In this document: positions 45,341 to 53,535 of the stretch, piece after piece | Layout: every line of letters starts with the position of its first letter | Numbering within the stretch: the stretch's first letter is position 1 | From: Trueperella pyogenes | Lineage (GTDB): Bacteria; Actinomycetota; Actinomycetes; Actinomycetales; Actinomycetaceae | Direction: 5' to 3' | Length of the DNA stretch: 64,000 bases | Assembly: GCF_900460345.1 (NCBI RefSeq) | Contig: NZ_UHHW01000002.1 | Coordinates: forward strand, 682,001-746,000 | Position numbers and translations under genes: made by a program | The notes under the pieces: model-generated | The model's database searches: none | The model's input: only the letters and a program-made list of their open reading frames with translations | What the model was told of the DNA's origin: nothing

Positions 45341-46612
45341 ATGATTCGGAGGCTTGTCATGTATTTACCTCGTGTGTTGGATTGTGTAGTTTCTCGCCAC
45401 TTGGATGGGTTTGGTGGAGTACTCATCGAGGGTGTGCGCGCCTGTGGGAAAACCGAGACAGGGCGGCATCATGCCGCGTCGGAAATCGCGCTCGATTCAT
45501 CGTCGATCGGTGTCCGTACTGCTTTAGAGACCGATCCGAGCCTCGTTCTAGAAGGAGAGACGCCGCGTCTGATTGATGAGTGGCAAGTTGAACCGTTGTT
45601 GTGGAACGACGTACGGCGAGAAATAGACGCGCGAGGAAAGCCGGGGCAGTTCATCCTGACGGGCTCTGCCGTACCGGCAGATAACGAGCGTCGCCATCCT
45701 GGTTCCCATCGCATCATGAAGGCGCGGATGCGCCCGATGACGCTGCATGAACGTGGGCTGGGAGTTTCTCGGGTGAGCCTTGAGGGACTGTTTTCTGGGC
45801 GAGCGTTCGAAACGACGCTGGAACCGGATATTGATATCCGTGACGTGCTTGACCAGCTTGTTCACGGGGGCTGGCCCGGTGACCTTCACAAATCAGCAAG
45901 CCAAGCTCAAGATGGCCTCCAAGCGTACATTGACGAGGTTATTTCTAGCGATCTGGCTCGTCTTGATAATGAGCCGCGGCGGGATCCAATTCGGATGTGG
46001 GAGCTGTTCCGCTCCTTATCGCGCCATGTTGGAACAGAAGTCCAGTACACAACGATTGCTGGAGACATATCTGCTACAACTCCTATTGCGCCAGAGACGG
46101 TTGTAGAGTATCTCAATACTCTACAGAGACTGTTTCTCCTGGAATATCAAGATGCATGGGCACCGCACATTCGCTCGCGTTACGCTGTACGTACTAGCCC
46201 GAAGATTCACTTCGTTGATCCAGCTCTCGCTGCAGCGGCTCTCGGCGTAGGTGTTGATAGATTGCTGAACGATCTTGAGACAGCTGGGCAGTGGTTCGAG
46301 TCGTGGATTGTTCAGCATCTGCGAGTTTTTGCAGAACCGTTGCGCGGCAGAGTGCTTCACTACCGAGATAAGTCTGGGCGTGAGGCAGACGCTGTGGTGG
46401 TTCTCCCGGATGGCTCATGGGGTGCTGTCGAAGTGAAACTGGGGCAGAGGCAAGTTCAGGCTGGAAAAGATTCTCTTCTCAAATTCGCGGACACGATAAA
46501 CATTGATAAGACCGGTGCGCCGGCTTTCCTTGCAGTAGTAACGGCAAACGGCCCAACGATGAGGATGGGTGACGGCGTTATCACCTTCCCGATCAGCTCG
46601 CTTGCTCCGTAG
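45341..46612 (+). CDS. AAA family ATPase with DUF4143 domain
   Basis: A 423-residue protein of the AAA_14/DUF4143 family. Walker A is EGVRACGKTET near residue 32, Walker B RLIDEWQ near 82 and the sensor region ILTGSAVP. The C-terminal DUF4143 part contains FVDPALAAAALGV and FESWIVQHLRVFAEP, then LHYRDKSGREADAVV and GAVEVKLG, which resembles a degenerate PD-(D/E)XK fold. Biological role is unknown; such genes are common singletons in accessory DNA. The start is ATG 45341 (45359 possible). The 23-bp tandem repeats directly upstream may regulate it. Confidence 0.88.
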   Translation: MIRRLVMYLPRVLDCVVSRHLDGFGGVLIEGVRACGKTETGRHHAASEIALDSSSIGVRTALETDPSLVLEGETPRLIDEWQVEPLLWNDVRREIDARGKPGQFILTGSAVPADNERRHPGSHRIMKARMRPMTLHERGLGVSRVSLEGLFSGRAFETTLEPDIDIRDVLDQLVHGGWPGDLHKSASQAQDGLQAYIDEVISSDLARLDNEPRRDPIRMWELFRSLSRHVGTEVQYTTIAGDISATTPIAPETVVEYLNTLQRLFLLEYQDAWAPHIRSRYAVRTSPKIHFVDPALAAAALGVGVDRLLNDLETAGQWFESWIVQHLRVFAEPLRGRVLHYRDKSGREADAVVVLPDGSWGAVEVKLGQRQVQAGKDSLLKFADTINIDKTGAPAFLAVVTANGPTMRMGDGVITFPISSLAP

Positions 46613-46926
46613 GGGCGAGACCACCATCTTTAACACTGACAGGCTCCAAACGGGTAAAGATAGGTATGCATACGAGGTGGACATCCTGCCTCAGCGATCA
46701 ACGACCTCATCAACCGAGCCGCGACCGGCGTGATGGACATGGATGAATACGATTGTAAATACCGCAACCTTGAACAATCCCTCCAGGTCAAATCCTGTGG
46801 TGTGGTGTACGAGTGTGTTTCTCGCATCCTAGTCGAGTTTTCTTCTGCATAGTCCAGATTTTTCCGTCTACGCAAACGGAAAAATCTAAGACCGCTCGGT
46901 ATGCAAACTTTGCGGCGGCGTCAGTA
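46613..46926. other. stretch without an intact gene; possible recombinase tail
   Basis: In one + frame (46664-46852) the sequence AINDLINRAATGVMDMDEY, followed by a charged helix, resembles the coiled-coil tail of large serine recombinases. It has no start and is only about 60 codons. No other feature is seen. Confidence 0.25.
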
Positions 46927-47418
46927 TCAAGGGCAGTTGTTGTCGATGTTTTCTTGGAAGCCTGAAGGGTCGCCGAGCTTGGCACGTTCAAGATAGTCTT
47001 TGAAGAATCTACGTGTAGCGTCATCGGATCGTTGAGGGCTCATATAGCCCATGTTAGGCACGTTACTTAGGTGCTCAATCGCCTTATTTGCCCTATGCGT
47101 ATCCGTGGCGTAATTGCTGAGCCATTCTTTTTCCCATGCGCATTCAAAAAGCAGAGACGCACGTGTATCTCCATAGCCTGTTTGGAATGTTAGCTTGGTA
47201 TCTTCACCCTCGAGAGCCTCGGGTGGGGTATACGAATCAGGCCAGGTAAGCTGGGCAACAGAATCTTTATATTCTTTATTTATTTCATCATAAGAAACTA
47301 TGCTGCGTTTTTCCGAGCTCTGGGGTTTTGCTTGCTGACTGCAAGCGGTCGTGGACAATGCACATGTACAAGCAAGTAATGCTCCAATAGCTCGTTTTCG
47401 ATTATTTTTGTTGCTCAT
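46927..47418 (-). CDS. putative lipoprotein, last gene of the export cluster
   Basis: A 163-residue protein with a basic N-terminus (MSNKNNRKR), a hydrophobic core and ALSTTAC at residues 20-26. This resembles a lipobox, but position -3 is Thr instead of Leu/Val. The mature part is hydrophilic with no recognised domain. It lies 28 nt downstream of the permease gene on the same strand. It could be an immunity or accessory lipoprotein of the adjacent transporter; that is a guess from position. Confidence 0.65.
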   Translation of the reverse strand: MSNKNNRKRAIGALLACTCALSTTACSQQAKPQSSEKRSIVSYDEINKEYKDSVAQLTWPDSYTPPEALEGEDTKLTFQTGYGDTRASLLFECAWEKEWLSNYATDTHRANKAIEHLSNVPNMGYMSPQRSDDATRRFFKDYLERAKLGDPSGFQENIDNNCP

Positions 47419-47446
47419 GGTTTTCCTGTTCCTTTCATTGTATAGA

Positions 47447-48637
47447 TCAGCGTAGAGCTAGAGCGGGTTGAAGTCGCGCCGCTCGGAGAGCTGGTGCAAT
47501 CGAGCCGATGAGTGCGGTGATAATAGCTGCCGTGATTGCCGCTACCGCTGCGAAGTAGGGATATTCTGGTTTTGCGGCGGGGCTGTCTGATGGAAGAAAT
47601 AGGGGGATGCCTTCCACGATTGCAATTGAGAGAACAATAGCTACGCAGGCAACTATGCCGGCAAGCAGGATGGAGGAGCCGATAACTTGCATTGCTACAG
47701 ATCCTCTCGTCGCTCCCATCGCACGGCGAATAAGAAGTTCATGTGATCGTTGCTCAATGCTTGCAAGACCAATATTGATCAGTCCAATAGCAGCAACGAT
47801 AAGCAGCAATGTTGAGGTGACAATAAAACTGAGAGAGATGATATTCAGTACACCCTCATAGTCTTGAGAATCAACACGGGTGATGGTGTTAATCGTGCCG
47901 GGAGCATAGTCATGTAGTAAATCGGCAATGAGCATGGAACGTTGCTGATTCGTTCTTGAAGAGGTGTCATGCCAATAGAAAACAGCATTTGTGCTAGTCC
48001 ACAGGTGAGGAGCTAGGGCCGCAAGTCCTTCCACATTCACGTATATGCGCGCAAAGCTCAACCCGTCGTTGATGATTCCAGTAACTTCAAGCGGAGTTGG
48101 CGTTACAGTTGATTGAGTTGTTATATACGAATAGGAATGAAGCGGAAAAATCCGGGAAGCAGGCTTGTTAGCCACAATTTCCAAGCGCGGCATCTGATTT
48201 GGCGGCGTTAACCAGCGTCCCTGCACGATCGGTAAGTTATACACCTGTGCATAACTAGCTGTGGTATAAACCGTATCGACGCTCAACCCATTGGAGAAAT
48301 CTTCCGTACTGGGTGGATTGTCTAAATCACGGTTAGTGACATAGGAATGCTCTTGGTCTGGAGTGAGAACCAGTGTGGCGTGCAGGTTGTATTTCTCGAG
48401 CGAGGCGGCCAGATTCGAAAGGGCTGATGAGTTGGAAAAGTGTGGAGAACTAATCGACATCGAATATGTGGGTGCTCGACCATAGAGCTGTTCAATAGTC
48501 GAGGCAAGGTATTCTTTTCCGATGCTTCCAGCGAGCACAGAAATAATAACAGCGATGATCCCAATGAGCATTGAAAATCCAGTGAGGAAAGTTCGCCCCG
48601 GAGAGATTCGCAGATCCTGGATGATCATCTTAAGCAT
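47447..48637 (-). CDS. MacB/FtsX-like ABC transporter permease
   Basis: A 396-residue membrane protein. TM1 is at about residues 16-40, followed by a long extracytoplasmic MacB_PCD-like domain (about 40-270). Three TMs follow within the FtsX domain (IISLSFIVTSTLLLIVAAIG; the signature region IEQRSHELLIRRAMGATRGS; the final IITALIGSIAPALRAARL). The start at ATG 48637 overlaps the ATPase stop by 8 nt. MacB-type permeases do not move solute through themselves. They drive extracytoplasmic steps, exporting peptides, lipoproteins or drugs with an adaptor protein, here the adaptor lipoprotein upstream. Confidence 0.87.
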   Translation of the reverse strand: MLKMIIQDLRISPGRTFLTGFSMLIGIIAVIISVLAGSIGKEYLASTIEQLYGRAPTYSMSISSPHFSNSSALSNLAASLEKYNLHATLVLTPDQEHSYVTNRDLDNPPSTEDFSNGLSVDTVYTTASYAQVYNLPIVQGRWLTPPNQMPRLEIVANKPASRIFPLHSYSYITTQSTVTPTPLEVTGIINDGLSFARIYVNVEGLAALAPHLWTSTNAVFYWHDTSSRTNQQRSMLIADLLHDYAPGTINTITRVDSQDYEGVLNIISLSFIVTSTLLLIVAAIGLINIGLASIEQRSHELLIRRAMGATRGSVAMQVIGSSILLAGIVACVAIVLSIAIVEGIPLFLPSDSPAAKPEYPYFAAVAAITAAIITALIGSIAPALRAARLQPALALR

Positions 48638-49319
48638 GAGTAAGTCTTCCAGAATCCATATACATAAGATTTTCACAACGTGCCGCCACATCGTTATCGT
48701 GGGTAACGAGCACAAGCGTGGTGCGTGAGGATTCCACCAGTTCCATCAACACATTAAGCACCTGTATCCCCGTATCGGTATCAAGCGCTCCTGTTGGTTC
48801 ATCGCATATCAATAATTCGGGACGCAACACTAACGCACGCGCAATAGCTACGCGTTGCTGTTCACCGCCGGAGAGGCTGCCAGGATATTCCCTACTACGT
48901 TCTGATAACCCCACATCCTCGAGAGCCTGGCTAATACGATCTAATCTTTCCTTGCGTGAGAGTTTTTCGCTCGAATAGAGCAAGCTCAGATCCACGTTCT
49001 GGGCTACGTTGAGGTGTCTAATGAGGGAGTAGTTTTGGAACACGAAGCCAATTCTGCTGCCGCGTAGTTTTGAAAGCTTCCGATCGCTCAAACTGGCAAC
49101 GTTATGATTCCCGTACGTGTAACGACCGGTGAAGTCGGAGTTCAGCAAGCCCAGTATGGATATGAGACTCGTCTTTCCTGACCCTGATTTCCCAATAATG
49201 GCATTCGACGTGCCGCGAATAATGCTCAAAGAGACGCTATCCACTGTTGTTAGAATCTGACGACGTCCGAGCCTCACACGTGCCGTCACATCGTCGAGTT
49301 TCAGTAGCACTTCGCTCAT
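48630..49319 (-). CDS. ABC transporter ATP-binding protein (MacB/LolD type)
   Basis: A 229-residue ATPase. Walker A is GKSGSGKTS near residue 43, the Q loop VFQNYSLI near 92, the signature [17 protein letters not shown] near 148 and Walker B LLICDEPTGALDTDTG near 168. It overlaps the permease start by 8 nt and begins 3 nt after the adaptor gene ends, so the three are one operon. Composition is more AT-rich than the flanking core genes. Confidence 0.92.
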   Translation of the reverse strand: MSEVLLKLDDVTARVRLGRRQILTTVDSVSLSIIRGTSNAIIGKSGSGKTSLISILGLLNSDFTGRYTYGNHNVASLSDRKLSKLRGSRIGFVFQNYSLIRHLNVAQNVDLSLLYSSEKLSRKERLDRISQALEDVGLSERSREYPGSLSGGEQQRVAIARALVLRPELLICDEPTGALDTDTGIQVLNVLMELVESSRTTLVLVTHDNDVAARCENLMYMDSGRLTHA

Positions 49320-49322
49320 TAC

Positions 49323-50324
49323 CTACTTCTTTCGCGGATCAAGATGAGGTGCGACAGCACTGATCACATCACCTTCACTCAATCCAGAAGTGATTTCAAT
49401 GTACGCGCCATCAGAAACACCCAAACTAACTTCTACGACGGAGCTATTTCCGTCTTTCATCAAGGTGACGGCACCTTTTCCCATTCTGCCAGCGACGGCG
49501 CTGACTGGTAGCGCAAGAACATCAGCTTTAGCTTGACCAGTAAGTACTACAGTTGCCACTTGTCCAGGACGTACGGGTTGATCTTTCCCGATAAGGCACA
49601 GCAGAGTGTGTGAAGCAACTCGTGGCCGAGATTGTTGCTCCGCTCCAGTTTTGGACAGCTGCATTTGCGCAGCCGAATACCCGCCGAGCGCAGCAGAGCT
49701 ATTTTGGCTGCTTACTGTTGTGACAATTGCGGTGTTGGAGATGTGAAATTCTGTATTCTGTGTTGCTGCGGTGGATTCGCCATCTACCAGCGCTTGGTCG
49801 CCAGGTGAGGCAACGATAGCTTGGATATTGGTAGGGCCAAGCCCGTTTTCGATCTGGAACTTTCCAGTTAACGAGTCAATAGGGGCGACGGACAAAAGCA
49901 AAGAAGCATCCACAGCTAAAGCAAAACCCTGATATTCTAGTTCAAAAACCGGGTAATACATGGGAACGTCAGCAGATGCCTCCGCAGCTTTCCGCACGAC
50001 GGCGTCCACGGGCGATTTTATCTCCGTACCATTGCTCCAGCCTAGTACTTGATTGGCTTTTACCGAGTCGTTCACTTTAACTGCAGGTTGAAAAGCACCG
50101 TGCTGAGATGTTGAAAGAACAAAGGAACGTGATTGCTCAACAGTTGCTTTCGCGGAAAAAGTGGGCACGATCTGGCGTTTTTCTGCCAAAACCGTCGACA
50201 CAACTGGAACAGTGCTCGAGTGCTCTGCCGTCTGTATGTCTGTACCGCTGGTAGAGCATCCAGATAGCAGCAGTACCATCGACAACAGACATACAGAGAC
50301 AGTTCGGGTAGCTGGAATGTGCAT
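49323..50324 (-). CDS. adaptor lipoprotein, membrane-fusion-like (HlyD/MacA type)
   Basis: A 333-residue protein with signal MHIPATRTVSVCLL and a good lipobox LLSGC (Cys near residue 22). A barrel-sandwich hybrid follows: AKATVEQSRSFVLSTSQ, VKVNDSVKANQVLGW and SPVDAVVRK. The C-terminal part has RPGQVATVVLTGQAKADVLA, LPVSAVAG and GLSEGDVI, typical of efflux adaptors. In Gram-positive bacteria such adaptors pair with MacB-like permeases to export or expel peptides. The start at 50324 lies 6 nt after the small secreted gene; 50354 would overlap it. Confidence 0.82.
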   Translation of the reverse strand: MHIPATRTVSVCLLSMVLLLSGCSTSGTDIQTAEHSSTVPVVSTVLAEKRQIVPTFSAKATVEQSRSFVLSTSQHGAFQPAVKVNDSVKANQVLGWSNGTEIKSPVDAVVRKAAEASADVPMYYPVFELEYQGFALAVDASLLLSVAPIDSLTGKFQIENGLGPTNIQAIVASPGDQALVDGESTAATQNTEFHISNTAIVTTVSSQNSSAALGGYSAAQMQLSKTGAEQQSRPRVASHTLLCLIGKDQPVRPGQVATVVLTGQAKADVLALPVSAVAGRMGKGAVTLMKDGNSSVVEVSLGVSDGAYIEITSGLSEGDVISAVAPHLDPRKK

Positions 50325-50329
50325 GTTTC

Positions 50330-50719
50330 TCAGTAAGTTAAGTCGCCACCCCACGTGTTATCGCAGAACCAGCTGCACGCCTTCATACGACCTTGGAAGG
50401 CAAAACGAGTACCGCGGAGTATATTGTTCCACGATTTTGCCCCTTCATCGTTCCACTGTAGTGTGTGCGTAAATTGTGGACCACCTGGTTGCTTCATATT
50501 GCGCAAGCCTAGACGAAGATGTCCACTAGGCATATCGTTAACGCTCAAGGTGATTGGTCCATTGAAGCTGTGCGTGCGAGTGTAATCGTATTGAACAAGA
50601 GAACCAGAGGTATTGAGCTGACCTGAGACATAGGCATTGTCTGCGTAGGCAACACCAGCGCCGCCTACAAGCATCGCAATCGTCGCAGTCGCTGCGAGGA
50701 ATCCTTTCTTAAATGACAT
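50330..50719 (-). CDS. small secreted beta-rich protein of unknown function
   Basis: A 129-residue protein, first gene of the export cluster, with GAGGAGATCG before the ATG. A clear signal peptide ends at VAYA-DN (about residue 27). The roughly 102-residue mature part alternates hydrophobic and polar residues (ITLSVND, HLRLGLRN, FTHTLQW), suggesting a beta-sandwich. It ends RMKACSWFCDNTWGGDLTY with the only two Cys of the mature part close together. I do not recognise the family. Lying before an adaptor, ATPase and MacB-like permease, it may be the exported or sensed product, a bacteriocin-like effector, or a binding protein. Confidence 0.75.
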   Translation of the reverse strand: MSFKKGFLAATATIAMLVGGAGVAYADNAYVSGQLNTSGSLVQYDYTRTHSFNGPITLSVNDMPSGHLRLGLRNMKQPGGPQFTHTLQWNDEGAKSWNNILRGTRFAFQGRMKACSWFCDNTWGGDLTY

Positions 50720-50804
50720 GAGTCGATCTCCTCAAGTGCAGATATGTGGTTATGGGCTGGAGAGCTCCAGTGGTTGCCATTATCCTGTGGGGCCATCTAT
50801 GACG

Positions 50805-50830
50805 GAATACCCCAGAATTGGGGTATTCCT
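50805..50830. promoter_or_regulatory. 26-bp perfect palindrome between export cluster and two-component genes
   Basis: Arms GGAATACCCCA (50805-50815) and TGGGGTATTCC (50820-50830) are perfect inverted repeats with a GAAT centre. The site lies 85 bp upstream of the small secreted gene and about 200 bp upstream of the kinase gene, in the only intergenic space shared by both. It is a probable binding site for the adjacent response regulator. Confidence 0.65.
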
Positions 50831-51020
50831 GAATTGTCTGGTATGTATAAAATCGTTGTAAGTATTATCGCGCTATATAGGGGGGTGTCGTGCGGGTTTT
50901 CGTGCTTTGTGTTCTTGCTTTTTTCTTGGCTAGCGCAGGAGCTAATGTTAGGAGCGACGTAGCATCCCCATATCAGCTAGGCAACATGATTCATGTCGGT
51001 GTTGCCATCCATCCAGTGTG

Positions 51021-51026
51021 TAAAAT
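51021..51026 (+). promoter_or_regulatory. leaderless -10 hexamer of the histidine kinase gene
   Basis: TAAAAT exactly 6 nt before GTG 51033. Confidence 0.5.
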
Positions 51027-51032
51027 CTTCCC

Positions 51033-52211
51033 GTGGGTATGCAGATAGGCAGAGATAGAAAGCGTATTCTCAGCACGAGCAGTAAGATGAAAAGCGAGGA
51101 TATTTTTCGTCTCGCCTTCTGGATTCTGTTGGTTTTTATTTCTATTATCGATTTGTTTTTCCTGGGCGGTGCAGCATCTTCAATAAATGCTGTGTTCGTA
51201 GTGCTCTTGCTTGCTATTGCGGTGTTGATTCCTTGGCGTCCTCGGCTCTGCGGATGGATCTTCCTCCTAGTTGAAACTGCATTCCTCGCCCTTCCATCTG
51301 TCTCTGTAGGAATCCTCGCCTATGTGTGCGTTGCGGTGTTCTTCCTTTGGGGCTGGCACAGATACAAGACTGACGCCGTGTTAGGGACGTTAGTTTTGCT
51401 CGGAGGCTTCTGGCCTGGGGTCTCATTTCAACTGCCAGCTGCTGTCATGCTGCTTATCCTACTCGGTACTGCCTTTGTTCTGGGACACACGATGTATCGC
51501 TCTGCACAGGAACGAGATGCTGCGGTGGCGCAATTGTGGCGGGTTAAATTGCGACGTTTGGAAGCGACCCAACAATTTAAAGCTAATGTAGCTATGCAAC
51601 TGCACGATTCCCTTGCTGGAACTTTATCTGTGGTAACAAAGCTTGCTGAGGCAGTGCGACAAGAGGTGCCTGACAACACTTCGCTATCGTTAAAGGCTGG
51701 TCTTTTAGAGGAACAAGCCCGAGCGTCTCTGAGAGAGCTTCGCGAGATTATTCAATTTCTCGACAGTCCAAACCCGCCCGCCGATCAAGAAGTCAGCCTT
51801 ATTTCTGCGTTGGCAAGAGTGGAAAGCATCGCTTCAACAGTAGGAATTAATCTCGAGTTGGAGTATGAGGACAGGGAGCTAAAACAGCTGTCTTTGGAGA
51901 TAAAGATTATTCTTTTCGCATTTCTGCGTGAAGTTGCAACCAACTTACTAAAATATGCTGCGCCATCAACAGACGCCGTTTTGAGCGTTTCTTGTAGTGC
52001 AGACACGATTGAAATGATGATGAAGAATCAGTATCACGACGCAGTGCGAGATGCAGACATCAGCTCAGGTAGAGGACTCAACAATCTTCGAAAGAAGTTT
52101 GAACTTGCTGGAGGCGGGCTAGACGTATGGGCGATAGATAATTGGTGGTATGTTCACGGCGAGGTTCCACTTGAGAAAGGGAATGTAAGTGATCTCCAAC
52201 AGTTCCTGTAA
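51033..52211 (+). CDS. sensor histidine kinase, HisKA_3 (NarL-type) family
   Basis: A 392-residue membrane kinase. Four to six TM segments lie between about residues 25 and 155 with almost no extracellular loops, so it probably senses within the membrane or through the transporter. The HisKA_3 box is MQLHDSLAGTLSVVTKL with phospho-acceptor His191. The ATP-binding N box is REVATNLLKYA near 306 and the G box SSGRGLNNLRKKF near 348. GTG 51033 has a leaderless -10. The 3' end overlaps the response regulator gene by 23 nt. The pair is divergent from the export cluster. Confidence 0.9.
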   Translation: MGMQIGRDRKRILSTSSKMKSEDIFRLAFWILLVFISIIDLFFLGGAASSINAVFVVLLLAIAVLIPWRPRLCGWIFLLVETAFLALPSVSVGILAYVCVAVFFLWGWHRYKTDAVLGTLVLLGGFWPGVSFQLPAAVMLLILLGTAFVLGHTMYRSAQERDAAVAQLWRVKLRRLEATQQFKANVAMQLHDSLAGTLSVVTKLAEAVRQEVPDNTSLSLKAGLLEEQARASLRELREIIQFLDSPNPPADQEVSLISALARVESIASTVGINLELEYEDRELKQLSLEIKIILFAFLREVATNLLKYAAPSTDAVLSVSCSADTIEMMMKNQYHDAVRDADISSGRGLNNLRKKFELAGGGLDVWAIDNWWYVHGEVPLEKGNVSDLQQFL

Positions 52212-52905
52212 CACAGGGGATGCACAGGCCAATAGCGGCGATCCCGGAACAGATATCTTGCGGGTGATTTTTGCTGACGATTCACAAATATATCGGCAGC
52301 AGCAAAGCGAATTGTTGCGGCAATTCTCCAGCGTAAAGCTCGTTGGCGTTGCCGAGTCGGGGCTTGAGCTTCTAGATATCGCAAAATCTGTGGCGTGGGA
52401 CGCGGCGTTGCTAGATATTGCCATGCCGGAGCTAGACGGCATTGAAACTCTTAGGCGATTAATGGAAATTCGCCCTAATGCCACGATTCTCATGCTCACT
52501 GCCTTTGAACGCCCGCAAACGCTTCGTGAGGCATTAGCAGCTGGCGCGAAAGGTTTTCTCACGAAAGAAACATCCACCGAAGAACTTGTTTCAGCACTGC
52601 ACCGTGCCTATCACGGGAAAACTGTATTTGATCAGCGTCCAACAGAAATGTTGCGCGATTACTATGTGCGTGGCGATGGAAGCAACACCGACGAAGACTT
52701 CATCGCACGACTGGAAGGATTGCCCGAACGGCTATACAAAATTGCGCAGCTTCTTGCCCAGTCGTACACGAATCGGGAAATATCCCGCGCAACTGGCTTA
52801 TCTGAACATACCGTAGGAAGCTACGTGCGAGACACCATCAGGCTATTGGGAGCCCGACGCGGAGAAATAGCTGTCAAAATGCGAGAACTGAATCTAAGGG
52901 ATTAG
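52189..52905 (+). CDS. response regulator, NarL/LuxR family
   Basis: A 238-residue regulator. The receiver domain (about 22-140) has the acidic pair FADDS, phospho-acceptor Asp76 in LLDIAMPELDG, Thr in MLTAFER and Lys in LTKETS. The C-terminal LuxR-type helix-turn-helix is AQSYTNREISRATGLSEHTV near residue 202. GTG 52189 is preceded by AAAGGGAAT at about the right distance. The first 20 residues are an unusual hydrophilic extension within the kinase overlap. It most likely controls the divergent export cluster through the palindrome at 50805-50830. Confidence 0.9.
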   Translation: MISNSSCNTGDAQANSGDPGTDILRVIFADDSQIYRQQQSELLRQFSSVKLVGVAESGLELLDIAKSVAWDAALLDIAMPELDGIETLRRLMEIRPNATILMLTAFERPQTLREALAAGAKGFLTKETSTEELVSALHRAYHGKTVFDQRPTEMLRDYYVRGDGSNTDEDFIARLEGLPERLYKIAQLLAQSYTNREISRATGLSEHTVGSYVRDTIRLLGARRGEIAVKMRELNLRD

Positions 52906-53050
52906 CTGCTGTTTCTTGTAACTCTGCTCGTGGGCGCGTCAGCTTACGGAGAGATCTGGGCAGGGTGGAGTGACCTGGTTTTGCGGTTCGGTTGGTTTTC
53001 CCTTGTTAGGCACTGCTGGTGTGTATCTGGTGTCGATCAGCCTCACACCT

Positions 53051-53388
53051 TCATGGGTGCCCATTTTCAAAGATGAGCGGCGAGCCGTAGTCCATGTTGG
53101 GGCCGTCGTCGTACATTCGGAGGTAATCGCGCAACTCAGCGCGCGAGGCGAACGTGATGGTACGATACGGCGCGTAGAAGGCGAGTTTCTCGACGAAGAG
53201 CAGCCCGTCGCCAGTCTCGACAAGCACGCCGGTGTGTCCGACGAAGGAGTATGCCTGGGCGTCAAGCGTGTCATGCACATAGACGGAGACCACTGAGATC
53301 TGGCCATCGGTATGGCTGATCTGGTGGTCGGCGTCGTAGACGTGCACGCTGCGAGGCTTAGGCACAAAACCAGGAGACTCTTCTTCAT
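53051..53388 (-). pseudogene. remnant of a DUF4300 lipoprotein
   Basis: From ATG 53388 one frame encodes a lipoprotein signal, MKKSLLVLCLSLAAC. A different frame (53051-53365) encodes the C-terminal part of a DUF4300 protein: SVVSVYVHDTLDAQAYSFVG, HTGVLVETGDGLLFVEKLAF, then ASRAELRDYLRMYDDG and PLIFENGHP. Intact members are about 270-310 residues with the signal and the domain in one frame. Here roughly the N-terminal half of the mature protein is missing and the two parts are out of frame, as expected after an internal deletion. A short separate product from 53365 is possible but lacks a ribosome binding site. The function of DUF4300 is unknown. Confidence 0.65.
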
Positions 53389-53535
53389 GAAACGATGCTA
53401 GCGCCTGGCAGATAAGATCGGGTTGACGTGCACATACGTGTGTGCACGTGCCCGCTATTCGGATACTCGATCACAAATTGAGCATTTCGTGGCCAAATAG
53501 ATGAGTTAGCATCGCACTAGCACAAAGGTAGTTCA

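Noticed and set aside
50744..50962. 72-codon + frame in the kinase/export intergenic region
   Set aside because: It covers the 26-bp palindrome, has no ribosome binding site and resembles nothing known.
52939..53388. 149-codon minus frame as a real lipoprotein gene
   Set aside because: Only its signal peptide looks natural; after about 15 residues it becomes a Ser/Thr/Arg-rich shadow of the DUF4300 frame.
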